A DNA stretch of 24,734 nucleotides from a virus: the IMG/VR virus record IMGVR_UViG_3300050821_002714, positions 1-24,734 of that record, one strand, 5' to 3'. Positions within the stretch are counted from its first letter, which is position 1. Every line of letters starts with the position of its first letter. The notes under the pieces are model-generated. The model searched no databases, was not told where the DNA came from, and was given only the letters and a program-made list of their open reading frames with translations. Position numbers and translations under genes: made by a program. This document shows, one piece after another, positions 7,976 to 15,471 of the stretch.

Positions 7976-8440
7976 TCAGGGGGTCTGCGTCCACACGTCG
8001 TTCACGATGAGCGGGAGAGTGATGGTCATGACGCGCATCAGCTTCCCGTCCTGGTTGATGTAGCCCGCACGGGCGGACAGGCCCGGCCCGTTCGCGCCGA
8101 ACACGTCCACCTCGCGGATCAGGCCGTTCAACGTGAACGCCCCGTTGTACGCGGCCATCAGCTGGTCAACGGCGTCAACGATCTTCGGGTCGATCGCATC
8201 CAGGGGCGGCGCCGTCATGGAGGTGTAGAGCCGGATATTGAAGACCAACCGGCTCCCGGTCAGCGCCAGACCGGCCGAGATCGAATCCACGGCATCCGCC
8301 CACACCGCCGCCGTCAGACCGCTCGCCCCACCCGTGGGTGCGCTCTTCGGTTCGTGCCCGTTCACCGTGTCGAACAGGCCCAGCGACGACGCGTGAGAGG
8401 TCACCTGGTCGAGGACGGCGGCTACACCAAGGCCGGCCAT
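7976..8440 (-). CDS. Tail terminator / tail completion protein
   Basis: This 154-residue protein starts with ATG at 8440 in a TAATG overlap with the upstream stop. The sequence (MAGLGVAAVLDQVTSHASSL, RLVFNIRLYTSM, DPKIVDAVDQLMAAYNG, REVDVFGANG) has the alpha/beta pattern of siphophage tail terminator proteins, which cap the tail tube and join it to the head. Its position between the HK97 gp10-like gene and the major tail gene is the canonical one. The family assignment rests on pattern and synteny, not on a search. Confidence 0.7.
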   Translation of the reverse strand: MAGLGVAAVLDQVTSHASSLGLFDTVNGHEPKSAPTGGASGLTAAVWADAVDSISAGLALTGSRLVFNIRLYTSMTAPPLDAIDPKIVDAVDQLMAAYNGAFTLNGLIREVDVFGANGPGLSARAGYINQDGKLMRVMTITLPLIVNDVWTQTP

Positions 8441-8817
8441 TACAGCTGCCCCAAGTACTTCTGCAAGATGGGCTCGCAGATGGCGCGGCGCTCGTTCTTG
8501 ACCGTTTCCATGGCGCGCCGGAAGCTGCTGTACCCCTTGAATCGGGTGGTCTGGTTCCTGCTGCCCGTGCCTTCCAGCCAGGGCCCGTAGATGACGCCGT
8601 TGTCGTTGACGACCACGTCCACGGCGTTGACGACCACCTGGATTTGCGTCTGGTAGTACGGGGTCGAATGCACGATGGAGGCGGCCAGGTTCTGCTGCAC
8701 GAGCTCGTAGGCGCGGTCCGCGAGCGCCAGCTCCGCTTCGGCCATGTAGACGCGCAGGGTGATGTCTTCGAGGCCGGTGAACAGCGGCCCGTTCGCCACG
8801 AACGTCAGCTCGCTCAT
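8440..8817 (-). CDS. HK97 gp10-like head-tail joining protein
   Basis: This 125-residue protein starts with ATG at 8817, overlapping the upstream stop by four bases (ATGA). It contains LADRAYELVQQNLAASIVHS followed by PYYQTQIQV, then IYGPWLEGTG and RAMETVKNERRAICEPILQK. The helix plus a YGPWLEGTG segment is typical of minor head/tail-joining proteins of the HK97 gp10 kind in actinophages. It is cotranscribed with the connector and the tail terminator and probably acts at the neck. A much longer open frame upstream of this ATG is the shadow of the connector gene. Confidence 0.7.
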   Translation of the reverse strand: MSELTFVANGPLFTGLEDITLRVYMAEAELALADRAYELVQQNLAASIVHSTPYYQTQIQVVVNAVDVVVNDNGVIYGPWLEGTGSRNQTTRFKGYSSFRRAMETVKNERRAICEPILQKYLGQL

Positions 8818-9869
8818 ATGACCCTGCTTCGGGCCTTGCGGCCGAACGCCTGGATGCAGTCCTCTTGGATCTGGCCGATGCCGCGCCCGGTGAACTCCTT
8901 CTGGTGGTCGCCGGAGCCTTGGACGCGGGCGTACCCGGCGCCTTCCTGCAGCACCTGGTTGATGGCCAGGGCCAGGGCGAGATCCTTGACCAGGCCTGGT
9001 ATCTGGTGGCGGAGGATCGGCGCGGCGTTCAGGTGGGTGGCCGCCGTGGTGCCGAGGACGCCGCGCTCCACGACCAGTTGCCGGGGCGCGTAGATGGTGG
9101 ACCCGTTGTGCGCGGCCAGCACGGACCCGTCGTACGCCCGCTTGACGGTCAGGTTGTTGCCGATGATGTCGAGGACCAGCATCCGCTCGGTGTCCAGGGT
9201 GAGGGTCTCGTCGATCGCGTACGCCGAGCCGTTGGTGACGGCGACCTGGTCGTTCGCGGCCGACGCCGACAGGGGGGTCTGCAGGGTCTGCCCCGTCGTC
9301 ACCATGGTTTTGCCGGTGACGTTCATGCGCTCGGTATCGATGAGCAGGCTGTTGCCGACGCCGGTCTGTGAGGAGTCCGACACCTGGATGGTGGTGGCCG
9401 TCGCCGAGTTCACCGCGGCGGTGAGCGTGCCGGCCGGGGCGGTGTCGGCCCCGTACGCCCATAGGCCGGTGATGGCGGTGTCGCGTTGCGGTGTGGACGA
9501 CCCGCCGAATGCGTAGCTCTGGTCCCGCTTCAACTCCAGGTAGGTGAACGGCGGCCCCGAGTTGGCCGGTTCGAAGTTGCACGCCGACAGGGGGATCGTC
9601 TTCCCGCCGGAGGTCACGGAAGTGGGGATCGCGGCGAGGTCGAGCGCCCAGTCGCCGAACCAGATCCGCCACGGGTAGGAGTACTGGAGCGACGGCCAGT
9701 CGAAGTACTTCGTGGCCAGGACGGGGAAGAACTTGCGGTGCAGCAGACCCTCAACGTTGCGCGTCGCGGACTCAAGCGCCCGGTCGACCTGGAGATTGTT
9801 CCTGGCCGTCTCGGCCTGGTCCAGGCCGCGCTTGACGTCCTCACGCGTGGCTAGCCACCCGCTGCTCAC
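8814..9869 (-). CDS. Head-tail connector / adaptor protein
   Basis: This 351-residue protein starts with GTG at 9869 after an AGGAGGGGG site. Residues 1-60 (LATREDVKRGLDQAETARNN, LESATRNVEGLLHRKFFP) form the helical start seen in gp6-type head-tail adaptors that bind the portal ring, and the C-terminal region (IPGLVKDLALALAINQVLQE) is helical again. Between them lies an inserted beta-rich section, about residues 145-265, with two similar blocks each holding a DTERM motif (178-182 and 226-230), suggesting an internal duplication. Such an insert could project from the neck. Position between capsid and tail terminator supports the role. Confidence 0.7.
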   Translation of the reverse strand: MSSGWLATREDVKRGLDQAETARNNLQVDRALESATRNVEGLLHRKFFPVLATKYFDWPSLQYSYPWRIWFGDWALDLAAIPTSVTSGGKTIPLSACNFEPANSGPPFTYLELKRDQSYAFGGSSTPQRDTAITGLWAYGADTAPAGTLTAAVNSATATTIQVSDSSQTGVGNSLLIDTERMNVTGKTMVTTGQTLQTPLSASAANDQVAVTNGSAYAIDETLTLDTERMLVLDIIGNNLTVKRAYDGSVLAAHNGSTIYAPRQLVVERGVLGTTAATHLNAAPILRHQIPGLVKDLALALAINQVLQEGAGYARVQGSGDHQKEFTGRGIGQIQEDCIQAFGRKARSRVI

Positions 9870-9908
9870 TGTTCTTCACCCCCTCCTGGTCCCTTGCTTT
9901 CTTGGCCG

Positions 9909-9924
9909 ACAGCCCGAGGGCTGT
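9909..9924. repeat. Short perfect inverted repeat in the connector leader
   Basis: The sequence acagcccgagggctgt is a near-palindrome (six base pairs around a four-base loop in practice). It lies 40-55 bases upstream of the connector start, in the untranslated stretch 9870-10005. No T-tract follows on either strand, so it does not look like an intrinsic terminator. Confidence 0.55.
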
Positions 9925-9950
9925 GGGATTGGGTCGTATGAAGTTGTTGG

Positions 9951-9998
9951 CCTCGCGGGGCCCATGTCCCGATCCCGGTCGGGCGGTGCCCCGCGAGG
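9951..9998. repeat. Long perfect inverted repeat with a nested hairpin
   Basis: CCTCGCGGGGC at 9951-9961 is perfectly complementary to GCCCCGCGAGG at 9988-9998: an 11-bp stem around 26 bases. Inside the loop a second 5-bp stem forms (CCCGA/TCGGG on the minus strand). It lies just downstream of the stop at 10006, between that gene and the connector gene. No T-run follows, so a rho-independent terminator is doubtful. An RNA processing or stability element, or a protein-binding site, is possible. Confidence 0.65.
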
Positions 9999-10005
9999 AG
10001 CTCGG

Positions 10006-10452
10006 TCAGGCGGGCACCTCAGGGGGGTCCGCTGTAGGAGCCGGGGCCTTCGCTGACGCCGTCGAAGAGGCCCGCCGGCGGCTCCGGCCTGACCCAGTCG
10101 CGGGGCCACTGCCAGCCGTCGAACCGGCAGAAGAGGATTCCGGGCTGGGAGGGGGGTCCTGGGGCGAGGGGTTCTCCGTCGTTGGGGCAGGCGGTGGGGG
10201 GCCCGATGACGTTGGGGTCCTGCTCCCATTCGAGTCGGGCTGTTTTGCGGATGTCGAGGAGCTGATACCAGGAGATACGTCCTCACTCCCCTCGGGCGGT
10301 ACGGGTACGGCGTCGCTGGGTCCGCCGTGGACGGTCACGTTCGGCATCTCCGGCATAGCTCCCTCTTCCTCGTATTCGGCCCCGCGGCACTGCGGGCAGC
10401 AGGGAGCGCCCACCGAGTAGGCGCTCCCGCAGCCACGGCAGAACCACAACAC
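10006..10452 (-). CDS. Zinc-ribbon protein with a low-complexity C-terminus
   Basis: This 148-residue frame starts with GTG at 10452, one base after the upstream stop. The N-terminus has four cysteines in two pairs (WFCRGCGSAY and CCPQCRG), a compact zinc ribbon. The next part is MPNVTVHGGPSDAV, then acidic EGSEDVSPG, a pattern I associate with actinophage head-region proteins. From about residue 62 it becomes Ser/Pro/Thr-rich and codon use deteriorates. In the same stretch the -1 frame (10019-10282) has far better codon use and a recognisable protein. Either the true product shifts frame near 10283 or the two frames overlap as separate genes. The zinc ribbon part is secure; the C-terminal half is doubtful. 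Confidence 0.6.
   Translation of the reverse strand: MLWFCRGCGSAYSVGAPCCPQCRGAEYEEEGAMPEMPNVTVHGGPSDAVPVPPEGSEDVSPGISSSTSAKQPDSNGSRTPTSSGPPPPAPTTENPSPQDPPPSPESSSAGSTAGSGPATGSGRSRRRASSTASAKAPAPTADPPEVPA
10019..10282 (-). CDS. Second-frame protein without a normal start (CPNDG/FDGW type)
   Basis: Between a TGA at 10285-10283 and a TGA at 10021-10019 an 87-codon frame is open. It reads WYQLLDIRKTARLEWEQDPN, later ACPNDGEPLAPG and LFCRFDGWQWPRDWV, ending SYSGPP. Two single cysteines set in CPNDG and LFCRFDGW suggest a zinc-binding fold, and its third codon positions are much more GC-rich than those of the competing frame. No ATG, GTG or TTG precedes this sequence. It could be reached by a -1 shift from the zinc ribbon frame, start at a rare codon such as the ATC at about 10276, or be an intact gene disrupted by a missing base. 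Its position between capsid and connector suggests a head-tail junction protein. Confidence 0.5.
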   Translation of the reverse strand, partial: GRISWYQLLDIRKTARLEWEQDPNVIGPPTACPNDGEPLAPGPPSQPGILFCRFDGWQWPRDWVRPEPPAGLFDGVSEGPGSYSGPP

Positions 10453-10453
10453 G

Positions 10454-10924
10454 TCAGGCCGCCACGACCTGCGCGCCGTTGTCCCACGGGATGTAGGCCA
10501 TGGTCCACGCGACCTGGCCGGTGACCGTGGCCGTGGTCTGCTGGTTGATGACGCCGACGTCGAGCAGCCACGCCGACGTCATCACGTCCTGCACACCGCT
10601 GCCGGTGGCCAGGTCGGTGACCAGCGCGGACGCCGCCGACGACGGCAGGCTGAGGTGCACCCCGACGGGGGCGGCGAGGATGCTGCCGCCCGTGCACAAC
10701 GCCAGGGAGCTGCCCGCCGACGCGACCGCGTTGACCGACAGCGAGCACGCCAGGTTCTGGACCGCCGTCGTCACCTGGCCGATGAGGGCAACCAGCAGGA
10801 TCCGGCCGCCGGAGATGGTGAAGATGTTGCCGGCCGCGGTGGCCGGCAGGCCGGCCGCGGCGCGGCTCACCTGGATGCCGAGCGCGATCGTGCGGACGTC
10901 GGCGTTCTTGATCAGGGTCGTCAC
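10454..10924 (-). CDS. Hydrophobic head-region protein (decoration-like)
   Basis: This 156-residue protein starts with GTG at 10924, two bases after the upstream TAG. It begins VTTLIKNADVRTIALGIQVS and is rich in Ala, Val, Thr and Gly with few charged residues (ISGGRILLVALIGQVTTAV, PSSAASALVTDLATGSG), ending AWTMAYIPWDNGAQVVAA. The composition fits a beta-rich virion protein rather than a membrane protein. It lies two genes downstream of the capsid, so a capsid decoration or minor head role is likely. A much longer open frame upstream of this start is a shadow of the capsid and protease genes. Confidence 0.65.
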   Translation of the reverse strand: MTTLIKNADVRTIALGIQVSRAAAGLPATAAGNIFTISGGRILLVALIGQVTTAVQNLACSLSVNAVASAGSSLALCTGGSILAAPVGVHLSLPSSAASALVTDLATGSGVQDVMTSAWLLDVGVINQQTTATVTGQVAWTMAYIPWDNGAQVVAA

Positions 10925-10926
10925 GA

Positions 10927-11349
10927 CTACGCCCCCAGCACTTCGAGGTTGACGGCCCGCCGCTGCGCCACGAGGTCGTGCAGGATGACCGTGACCAGCC
11001 CCGCCGCGGACGCCGTCACCTTCACGTACGCGTTCGGGGCCGGGATCTGGCTGGTGAGGATCTCGAACAGCGACGTGTACGCCGACGCCTGCACGACGGT
11101 GTTCGCGGCCGTCTGGGCCACGCGGGTCCAGGCGTGGGTGCCGTTGGTGTCGGCCCGCTGGTAGTAGTGGTTGATGAGGGCGCCCGGGCTGACGTAGGCG
11201 CCGCCGAACGTCGGCGAGACGGTGATCGTGAAGGTGTCGGCGCCGGTGCACAGAATCGACGCTGCGGACGCGCCGCGCAGCTTGAACGCCTGCCCCGACG
11301 CGATGGGGATGAAATCGACGTCGCGGCCGAGGCCTTCCATTCCTGCCAT
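10927..11349 (-). CDS. Hypothetical head protein next to the capsid gene
   Basis: This 140-residue protein starts with ATG at 11349, with AGGAGA six bases upstream. It begins MAGMEGLGRDVDFIPIASG, then has TFTITVSPTFGGAYVSPG and HDLVAQRRAVNLEVLGA, a mostly beta-type pattern without membrane segments. It follows the major capsid gene by about 25 bases. A head decoration or stabilising protein is the most likely role from position; no named family is recognised. The well-formed ribosome-binding site, absent from most coupled neighbours, would fit high expression. Confidence 0.65.
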   Translation of the reverse strand: MAGMEGLGRDVDFIPIASGQAFKLRGASAASILCTGADTFTITVSPTFGGAYVSPGALINHYYQRADTNGTHAWTRVAQTAANTVVQASAYTSLFEILTSQIPAPNAYVKVTASAAGLVTVILHDLVAQRRAVNLEVLGA

Positions 11350-11373
11350 GACTGTCTCCTGTCTTCGAGTCGG

Positions 11374-12777
11374 TTACGGGCGGGCGGCGAGCTGGACGAC
11401 CGGGGACAGCTGCGGGCCGCCGTTGGCGGGGGTGATCGCGGACTGCAACCACGGCTTGCCGTCCACGCGCTCGATCACGCGGTACGCGGTGAGGTCCTGG
11501 CCGAACTTGTACTCGGCCGAGGAGCTGACCTGCATGGACATGCGGTCGCCGACGAGGTAGTAGGAGGGGTCGATGAACGAGATGTCGCCGGTAGAGCCGA
11601 GCGTCGGCACCTTCTCCGTGAAGTACACCGGGCGTCCGAGGATGGTCACCGGGGGCGTGTCCATGCCGCCCTGGCCGCCCGCGTAGCTGCCGATCCACAC
11701 CGGGCCGCCGCCGGTGCCGACCGACAGGGCCATGGTCGCCAGCTGCGGAAAGACGCTGATGTCGGCGATCCAGATGGCGCGGGCGAGGGAGCCCGGCAGC
11801 ATCTGGGCGTACATCTTGACGATGTTCTCCCAGAGCAGCGTCTTGGACGGCTGCCCAGCCTCGGCGGCGACGGTGACAGAGCACGGCGCCCCGACGTAGC
11901 CGAGCGGCTGCCCGACACCGGAACCGGTAAGGAACGCCAGGTCCTCGAACCAGCTGATGGCCTTCGGGAACGTGGAGTCGAAGAACCCGGCGAACGCGGG
12001 GGCGTCCTGCAGCAACTCGTTCGGCACCTCGGCGTAGGCGACGAGCTTGCGGGCGTCCAGGACGACGCGGCCGAAGCTCGCCGAGGACGCCTGAAGGGAT
12101 GCCGCCTCCTCCGTCCAGTACGCGGTGACACCACCCAGGACCGAACCGACGTGCGTGGTGTCGTCGATGACGGGGACCGGAACCCGCAGGCTCGACATCG
12201 GGATGACGGTGGCGCGGGGCCGCATGACCGCCGACTCCAGCGCGACCTGAAGGATCTCGTCCCGCAGAATTTCGGGGATCAGGAATCCGCCGTCGGCCGG
12301 GACCTCGGACCCGTAGGCGTTCTGGATCTCCGACAACCTGGCGAGCTTCGGAGCGAGGTTTGAGGTGAAGTCGCCGAAGCTGGATGCCTTGTGCCACGTC
12401 GCCCGCAGGAACTCGGCGGCGTCGGCGAACACCCCGTCGGCCTTCACGCCCAGCGCGTTGCGGTTGTAGAGGCTGTTGCGCGCCCCTCCCGGTAGGCCCT
12501 GCACGTACGGGCGCCGGTTGTGGGCGGGGCCGTCGGCGAACGACACGGGCGGCTTGGCGGCCGACCCGGAGTCCCGCAGGAACTCGGCCAGGACGAGCTG
12601 CATCTGCTCGCGGGCTTCGGCTTCGATCTCGCCCTTGTCGGCCTTGCGGAGCGCTGAGGCGTAGCCGTTGATGAACTCCCCGAACTTGTCCTTGGAGTCC
12701 CACAGCTCCTTGACCTTGGCCTTGTCCTCCAGGAACTCGTTCAGCGCGGCCGGGGAGTCCGGGATCGTGATCGTCAC
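11374..12777 (-). CDS. Major capsid protein, HK97 fold
   Basis: This 467-residue protein starts with GTG at 12777, overlapping the protease stop by four bases (GTGA). Residues 1-70 are charged and helical (EDKAKVKELWDSKDKFGEF, EAEAREQMQLVLAEF), like the delta/scaffold domain of HK97-type capsids that is usually cut off during maturation. The shell part begins near 155 with the family pattern GGFLIPEILRDEILQVALES followed by PRATVIPMSS. Other typical parts are LVAYAEVPNELLQDAP, FFDSTFPKAISWFEDLAFLT and the C-terminal YKFGQDLTAYRVIERVDG. The upstream ClpP-type protease fits a proteolytically matured capsid. Confidence 0.9.
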   Translation of the reverse strand: MTITIPDSPAALNEFLEDKAKVKELWDSKDKFGEFINGYASALRKADKGEIEAEAREQMQLVLAEFLRDSGSAAKPPVSFADGPAHNRRPYVQGLPGGARNSLYNRNALGVKADGVFADAAEFLRATWHKASSFGDFTSNLAPKLARLSEIQNAYGSEVPADGGFLIPEILRDEILQVALESAVMRPRATVIPMSSLRVPVPVIDDTTHVGSVLGGVTAYWTEEAASLQASSASFGRVVLDARKLVAYAEVPNELLQDAPAFAGFFDSTFPKAISWFEDLAFLTGSGVGQPLGYVGAPCSVTVAAEAGQPSKTLLWENIVKMYAQMLPGSLARAIWIADISVFPQLATMALSVGTGGGPVWIGSYAGGQGGMDTPPVTILGRPVYFTEKVPTLGSTGDISFIDPSYYLVGDRMSMQVSSSAEYKFGQDLTAYRVIERVDGKPWLQSAITPANGGPQLSPVVQLAARP

Positions 12778-13613
12778 TTGGTCGCCTCCTCGGCGGGTTG
12801 AAGCCACGCCGGGGGTGGCGCGGTGTCGTCGTTGAGCCAGGCCGGGAGCGGCGCGGCGTGATCGTCTGGGGCCGGTACGGGCGGCTGAGGGGCAGCCGGC
12901 ACGGGGGCGGGCGGTACGGGTACGGACTGCTCCGGCGCCTTGGGCGCGGGTTGCGGCAGCTCGGGCGCGTTCGCGAACACCGACAAGTCGAACTTCGCCG
13001 CCGCGGCGAGCGCCTCAGCGTCGGGGCGGTCCGACACCCGGTCAGCGAGACCCGCGGCGACCGCCTCATCCGCCGTGTACCAGGTCGTCGCGCGCATAGT
13101 GTCGCGCCACCCGTCCGCCTGCCCGCTGTGCCGGGCGTAGATGCTGGCCAGGTTGTCGGAGACCTTGTCGAGCATGTCGGCGTACTCGCGGAGCTCAGCA
13201 GCGTTGCCGCCGCCGTAGCCGTGCGCGTCGTGGATCATCATCATCGCGCCCGGCGCGATCTCGCGGATGGTCCCGGCCTGGGCGATGAAGCTGGCGGCGG
13301 AGGCGGCCAGGCCGTCCACGATGGTGGTGACGGCGCCCTGGCGCGCGGCGAGGCTGTTGTAGATCGCCAACCCATCGAAAACATCGCCACCAGGGCTGTT
13401 GATGTGCACCTCGAGGTCGCCTTCGATGCCGGCCAGCGTGGCGACGAAATCAACCGCCGAGACGCCGCCGAACATCCACGAGCCGCCGATCTCGTCGTAG
13501 ATGTCGACACGCGTCGGGCCGCCGGCGCTGTTGGTGACCCGGTACCAGCCAGCACCCTTGGGCTGGGCGAGCAAGTTGGAGATGCGGCGCACGGCCCGCT
13601 CGAACGCGTTCAC
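12774..13613 (-). CDS. ClpP-like head maturation protease
   Basis: This 279-residue protein starts with GTG at 13613, overlapping the upstream stop by four bases. Residues 35-195 carry the ClpP/S49 pattern: LEVHINSPGGDVFDGLAIYN (68-87), the nucleophile Ser105 in GLAASAASFIAQAG, and His128 in MMMIHDAHG; the third catalytic residue is not obvious by eye. After residue 205 a long Pro/Ala-rich linker leads to a short repeat-like end (PLPAWLNDDTAPPPAWLQPA). Such proteins cut the scaffold domain of the capsid precursor in the procapsid. Position directly before the capsid gene is canonical, and the C-terminal extension may act as a scaffold or capsid-targeting part. Confidence 0.9.
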   Translation of the reverse strand: MNAFERAVRRISNLLAQPKGAGWYRVTNSAGGPTRVDIYDEIGGSWMFGGVSAVDFVATLAGIEGDLEVHINSPGGDVFDGLAIYNSLAARQGAVTTIVDGLAASAASFIAQAGTIREIAPGAMMMIHDAHGYGGGNAAELREYADMLDKVSDNLASIYARHSGQADGWRDTMRATTWYTADEAVAAGLADRVSDRPDAEALAAAAKFDLSVFANAPELPQPAPKAPEQSVPVPPAPVPAAPQPPVPAPDDHAAPLPAWLNDDTAPPPAWLQPAEEATK

Positions 13614-13903
13614 CGCGCCACCTGCTGCCCGTTGCCGTTCACCGGCATGCCCGAGAGCGCCCCGGGCCCGGCCACGATGAGGCCCGACATCTGATCGCCC
13701 ACCGACTTGATCAGCTGCGCCCAGTCGCGCACGTCATCGCGTGCGAGCAGCACCGACAGGGTGGTGGAGGCGGTGCGGACCGTCAGGACCATCCGCTGCC
13801 CCGCTGGCGTATCCATCAGCGCGGCCGACAACTGCGCCGGGGTCTCGCCGAGCAGGCCGTTGCCAGTGTCGAACGGGGGCGGCTGCGGGTTCGGTGTCGT
13901 CAT
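13610..13903 (-). CDS. Small hypothetical protein between portal and protease
   Basis: This 97-residue protein starts with ATG at 13903, overlapping the portal stop by four bases. An in-frame GTG at 13924 would add seven residues but lies inside the portal gene. It begins MTTPNPQPPPFDTGNGLLGE, then PAQLSAALMDTPAGQRMVLT and VRTASTTLSVLLARDD, DWAQLIKSVGDQM. It is short, soluble and mixed alpha/beta. Coupling to both neighbours points to head assembly; no family is recognised. Confidence 0.65.
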   Translation of the reverse strand: MTTPNPQPPPFDTGNGLLGETPAQLSAALMDTPAGQRMVLTVRTASTTLSVLLARDDVRDWAQLIKSVGDQMSGLIVAGPGALSGMPVNGNGQQVAR

Positions 13904-15471
13904 GCCGACACCAGGGAGTTCCACGCGGCGAGCCGCATCTGCATGAGGGCCTCCAGGGCGTCAGGGGCGGGTTCCGCATCGGGTGCGGGGGCGGGCGGGG
14001 CCGGAACCCACCCGGGCGGCAGCGCAGGCTCTTGCGACGCCTTCTCGACCACGCCCATGTCGGGCAGGCCCACGGTCTCGAGGACGTCGGCCGGGTCGTA
14101 GCCGGCGGCAACGAGCGCCGCCGCCGCCTCCGACTTGTTTTTGAGTTCGAGCGCGTCGCCCTCCCTATTGCCGGTGACGGGGTCATCGAAGTCCATTTCG
14201 ACGCCCTCACCGGTGGAGCCGAAGAGCGGCAAATAGGAGCAGGCGAGGGTGTCTTTCCACCTGTCCAACCTGTCCATGATCAGGAACGACTCGAAATGCT
14301 CCTGCGCGGTCTCCGCGTTAGCGCGGTTGACGTCTTCGACGCTGCCCAGCATCGCCTTGTGCATCGCAAACGCCTCACGGATGACGTCCCTGCTGATGTT
14401 GCGGAGGTTCCCGAAATCCATGTCACGGATGGTGTGCGCGTTCGGCACCCAGGTGGCGCCCTGCTCCAGGACTGCGACGCGGTGCGCGGCGGCAACCCCC
14501 CGGTGCGTTTCCCGCCACCGGTTCGTCAGCTCATTCCATTCGTCATCCTGGAGCCTTTTATCAACCTGAATGACGCCGCCCGGGGTCGCCGAATTCAGGA
14601 AGAAATTCCTGTTCCAGGCGGCGCTGTATTTCGCGGCGTCGATGTCGATAAGGATGCTCTGAATGGGGCCGAGCCCGTGATAAGGATCGAACGGGTTCGG
14701 GTATTTGATCATGATCACGTCGTCGGGCATGAGCGGCACCAGCTCACCGCGGGGGCCCGTGTAGACGTAACCGGCCAGGTACTTCTCGCGGTCCGGGACC
14801 GGTTCCATGCGGTCGGGGCGGACCGTCCACAGCCCGAGCGGGAGGGATGAGCGCGGGTCGCGCTGGATGACCAGGTAGGCCTCGCCGGTCAAGTCCAAGT
14901 AGGTCTGGCTCAGCTCCCGCAGTGCGAACCCGCTCGTGAAGGGGTTGGGCTTCTTCCACACCGTCAGCGCCTGGTGCTTGATGACCTCGGTGCGCTGGTC
15001 GGAGCCTTTGTCGCCGGTGGTGTAGCGGCGGCGCCCGTCCACTGGTTGTTCCCGGTACATGCGCCATTGCTTCTTGGCGGTCTGCCGGGCCAGCATGCTG
15101 ACGATGCTGAACACGGTGCCCGAGGCCCCGTAGGCGCGCATGTAGCCTTCGGGGTCGCTGTTGCCGCCGCCGGACAGGCTCGTCAGGGAGTGGCTGCCGC
15201 CGCCGGCGTAGGGGACGGGGCTGGCGGGGGCCTTGGCGAGGATCTTCCCTATCAGGCTGGGCATCAGACGGCCCGCAGGACGGAGATGTAGGCCCGCTTC
15301 GAGGACGATGATCTTCGTGTTGGGGTCCGGGATGACCGCGCGGATCCGGTTGCCGATCTCCTCGAACTCGACCTCGGTCAGGCGCTCGGGGTACTTGAGG
15401 ACGAGGATGTCGCCGGGCCCGAGGGCCAGGCGTTCGACGTCGGTGACCGCGAGCAGCTCGGCGCCGGTCAT
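13900..15471 (-). CDS. Portal protein, preceded in frame by a small domain
   Basis: This 523-residue frame starts with ATG at 15471, overlapping the upstream stop by four bases. Residues 1-69 (VERLALGPGDILVLKYPERL, RIRAVIPDPNTKIIVLEAG) resemble a small actinophage protein usually encoded alone next to the portal. From Met70 (15264) the sequence MPSLIGKILAKAP reads like a normal portal N-terminus. The portal part (454 residues) has family features such as VFSIVSMLARQTAKKQWRMY, LTGEAYLVIQRD, DDVIMIKYPNPFDPYHGLGP and FFLNSATPGGVIQVDKRL. Portal subunits form the dodecameric DNA channel. No stop separates the two parts, so translation gives a fusion unless it restarts at 15264, where no clear ribosome-binding site is seen. 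The C-terminus is Pro/Ala-rich. Confidence 0.9.
   Translation of the reverse strand: MTGAELLAVTDVERLALGPGDILVLKYPERLTEVEFEEIGNRIRAVIPDPNTKIIVLEAGLHLRPAGRLMPSLIGKILAKAPASPVPYAGGGSHSLTSLSGGGNSDPEGYMRAYGASGTVFSIVSMLARQTAKKQWRMYREQPVDGRRRYTTGDKGSDQRTEVIKHQALTVWKKPNPFTSGFALRELSQTYLDLTGEAYLVIQRDPRSSLPLGLWTVRPDRMEPVPDREKYLAGYVYTGPRGELVPLMPDDVIMIKYPNPFDPYHGLGPIQSILIDIDAAKYSAAWNRNFFLNSATPGGVIQVDKRLQDDEWNELTNRWRETHRGVAAAHRVAVLEQGATWVPNAHTIRDMDFGNLRNISRDVIREAFAMHKAMLGSVEDVNRANAETAQEHFESFLIMDRLDRWKDTLACSYLPLFGSTGEGVEMDFDDPVTGNREGDALELKNKSEAAAALVAAGYDPADVLETVGLPDMGVVEKASQEPALPPGWVPAPPAPAPDAEPAPDALEALMQMRLAAWNSLVSA

Noticed and set aside
9909-9924. Intrinsic terminator before the connector gene
   Set aside because: No T-tract follows on either strand and the stem is short.
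9876-10286. A 136-codon minus frame starting GTG 10286
   Set aside because: It is Arg/Pro-rich without motifs, and the two other frames of this stretch contain the recognisable sequence.
10454-13069. An 871-codon open frame on the minus strand
   Set aside because: Its long Arg/Pro-rich part is the shadow of the capsid and protease genes; only the last 156 codons (from 10924) are a real gene.
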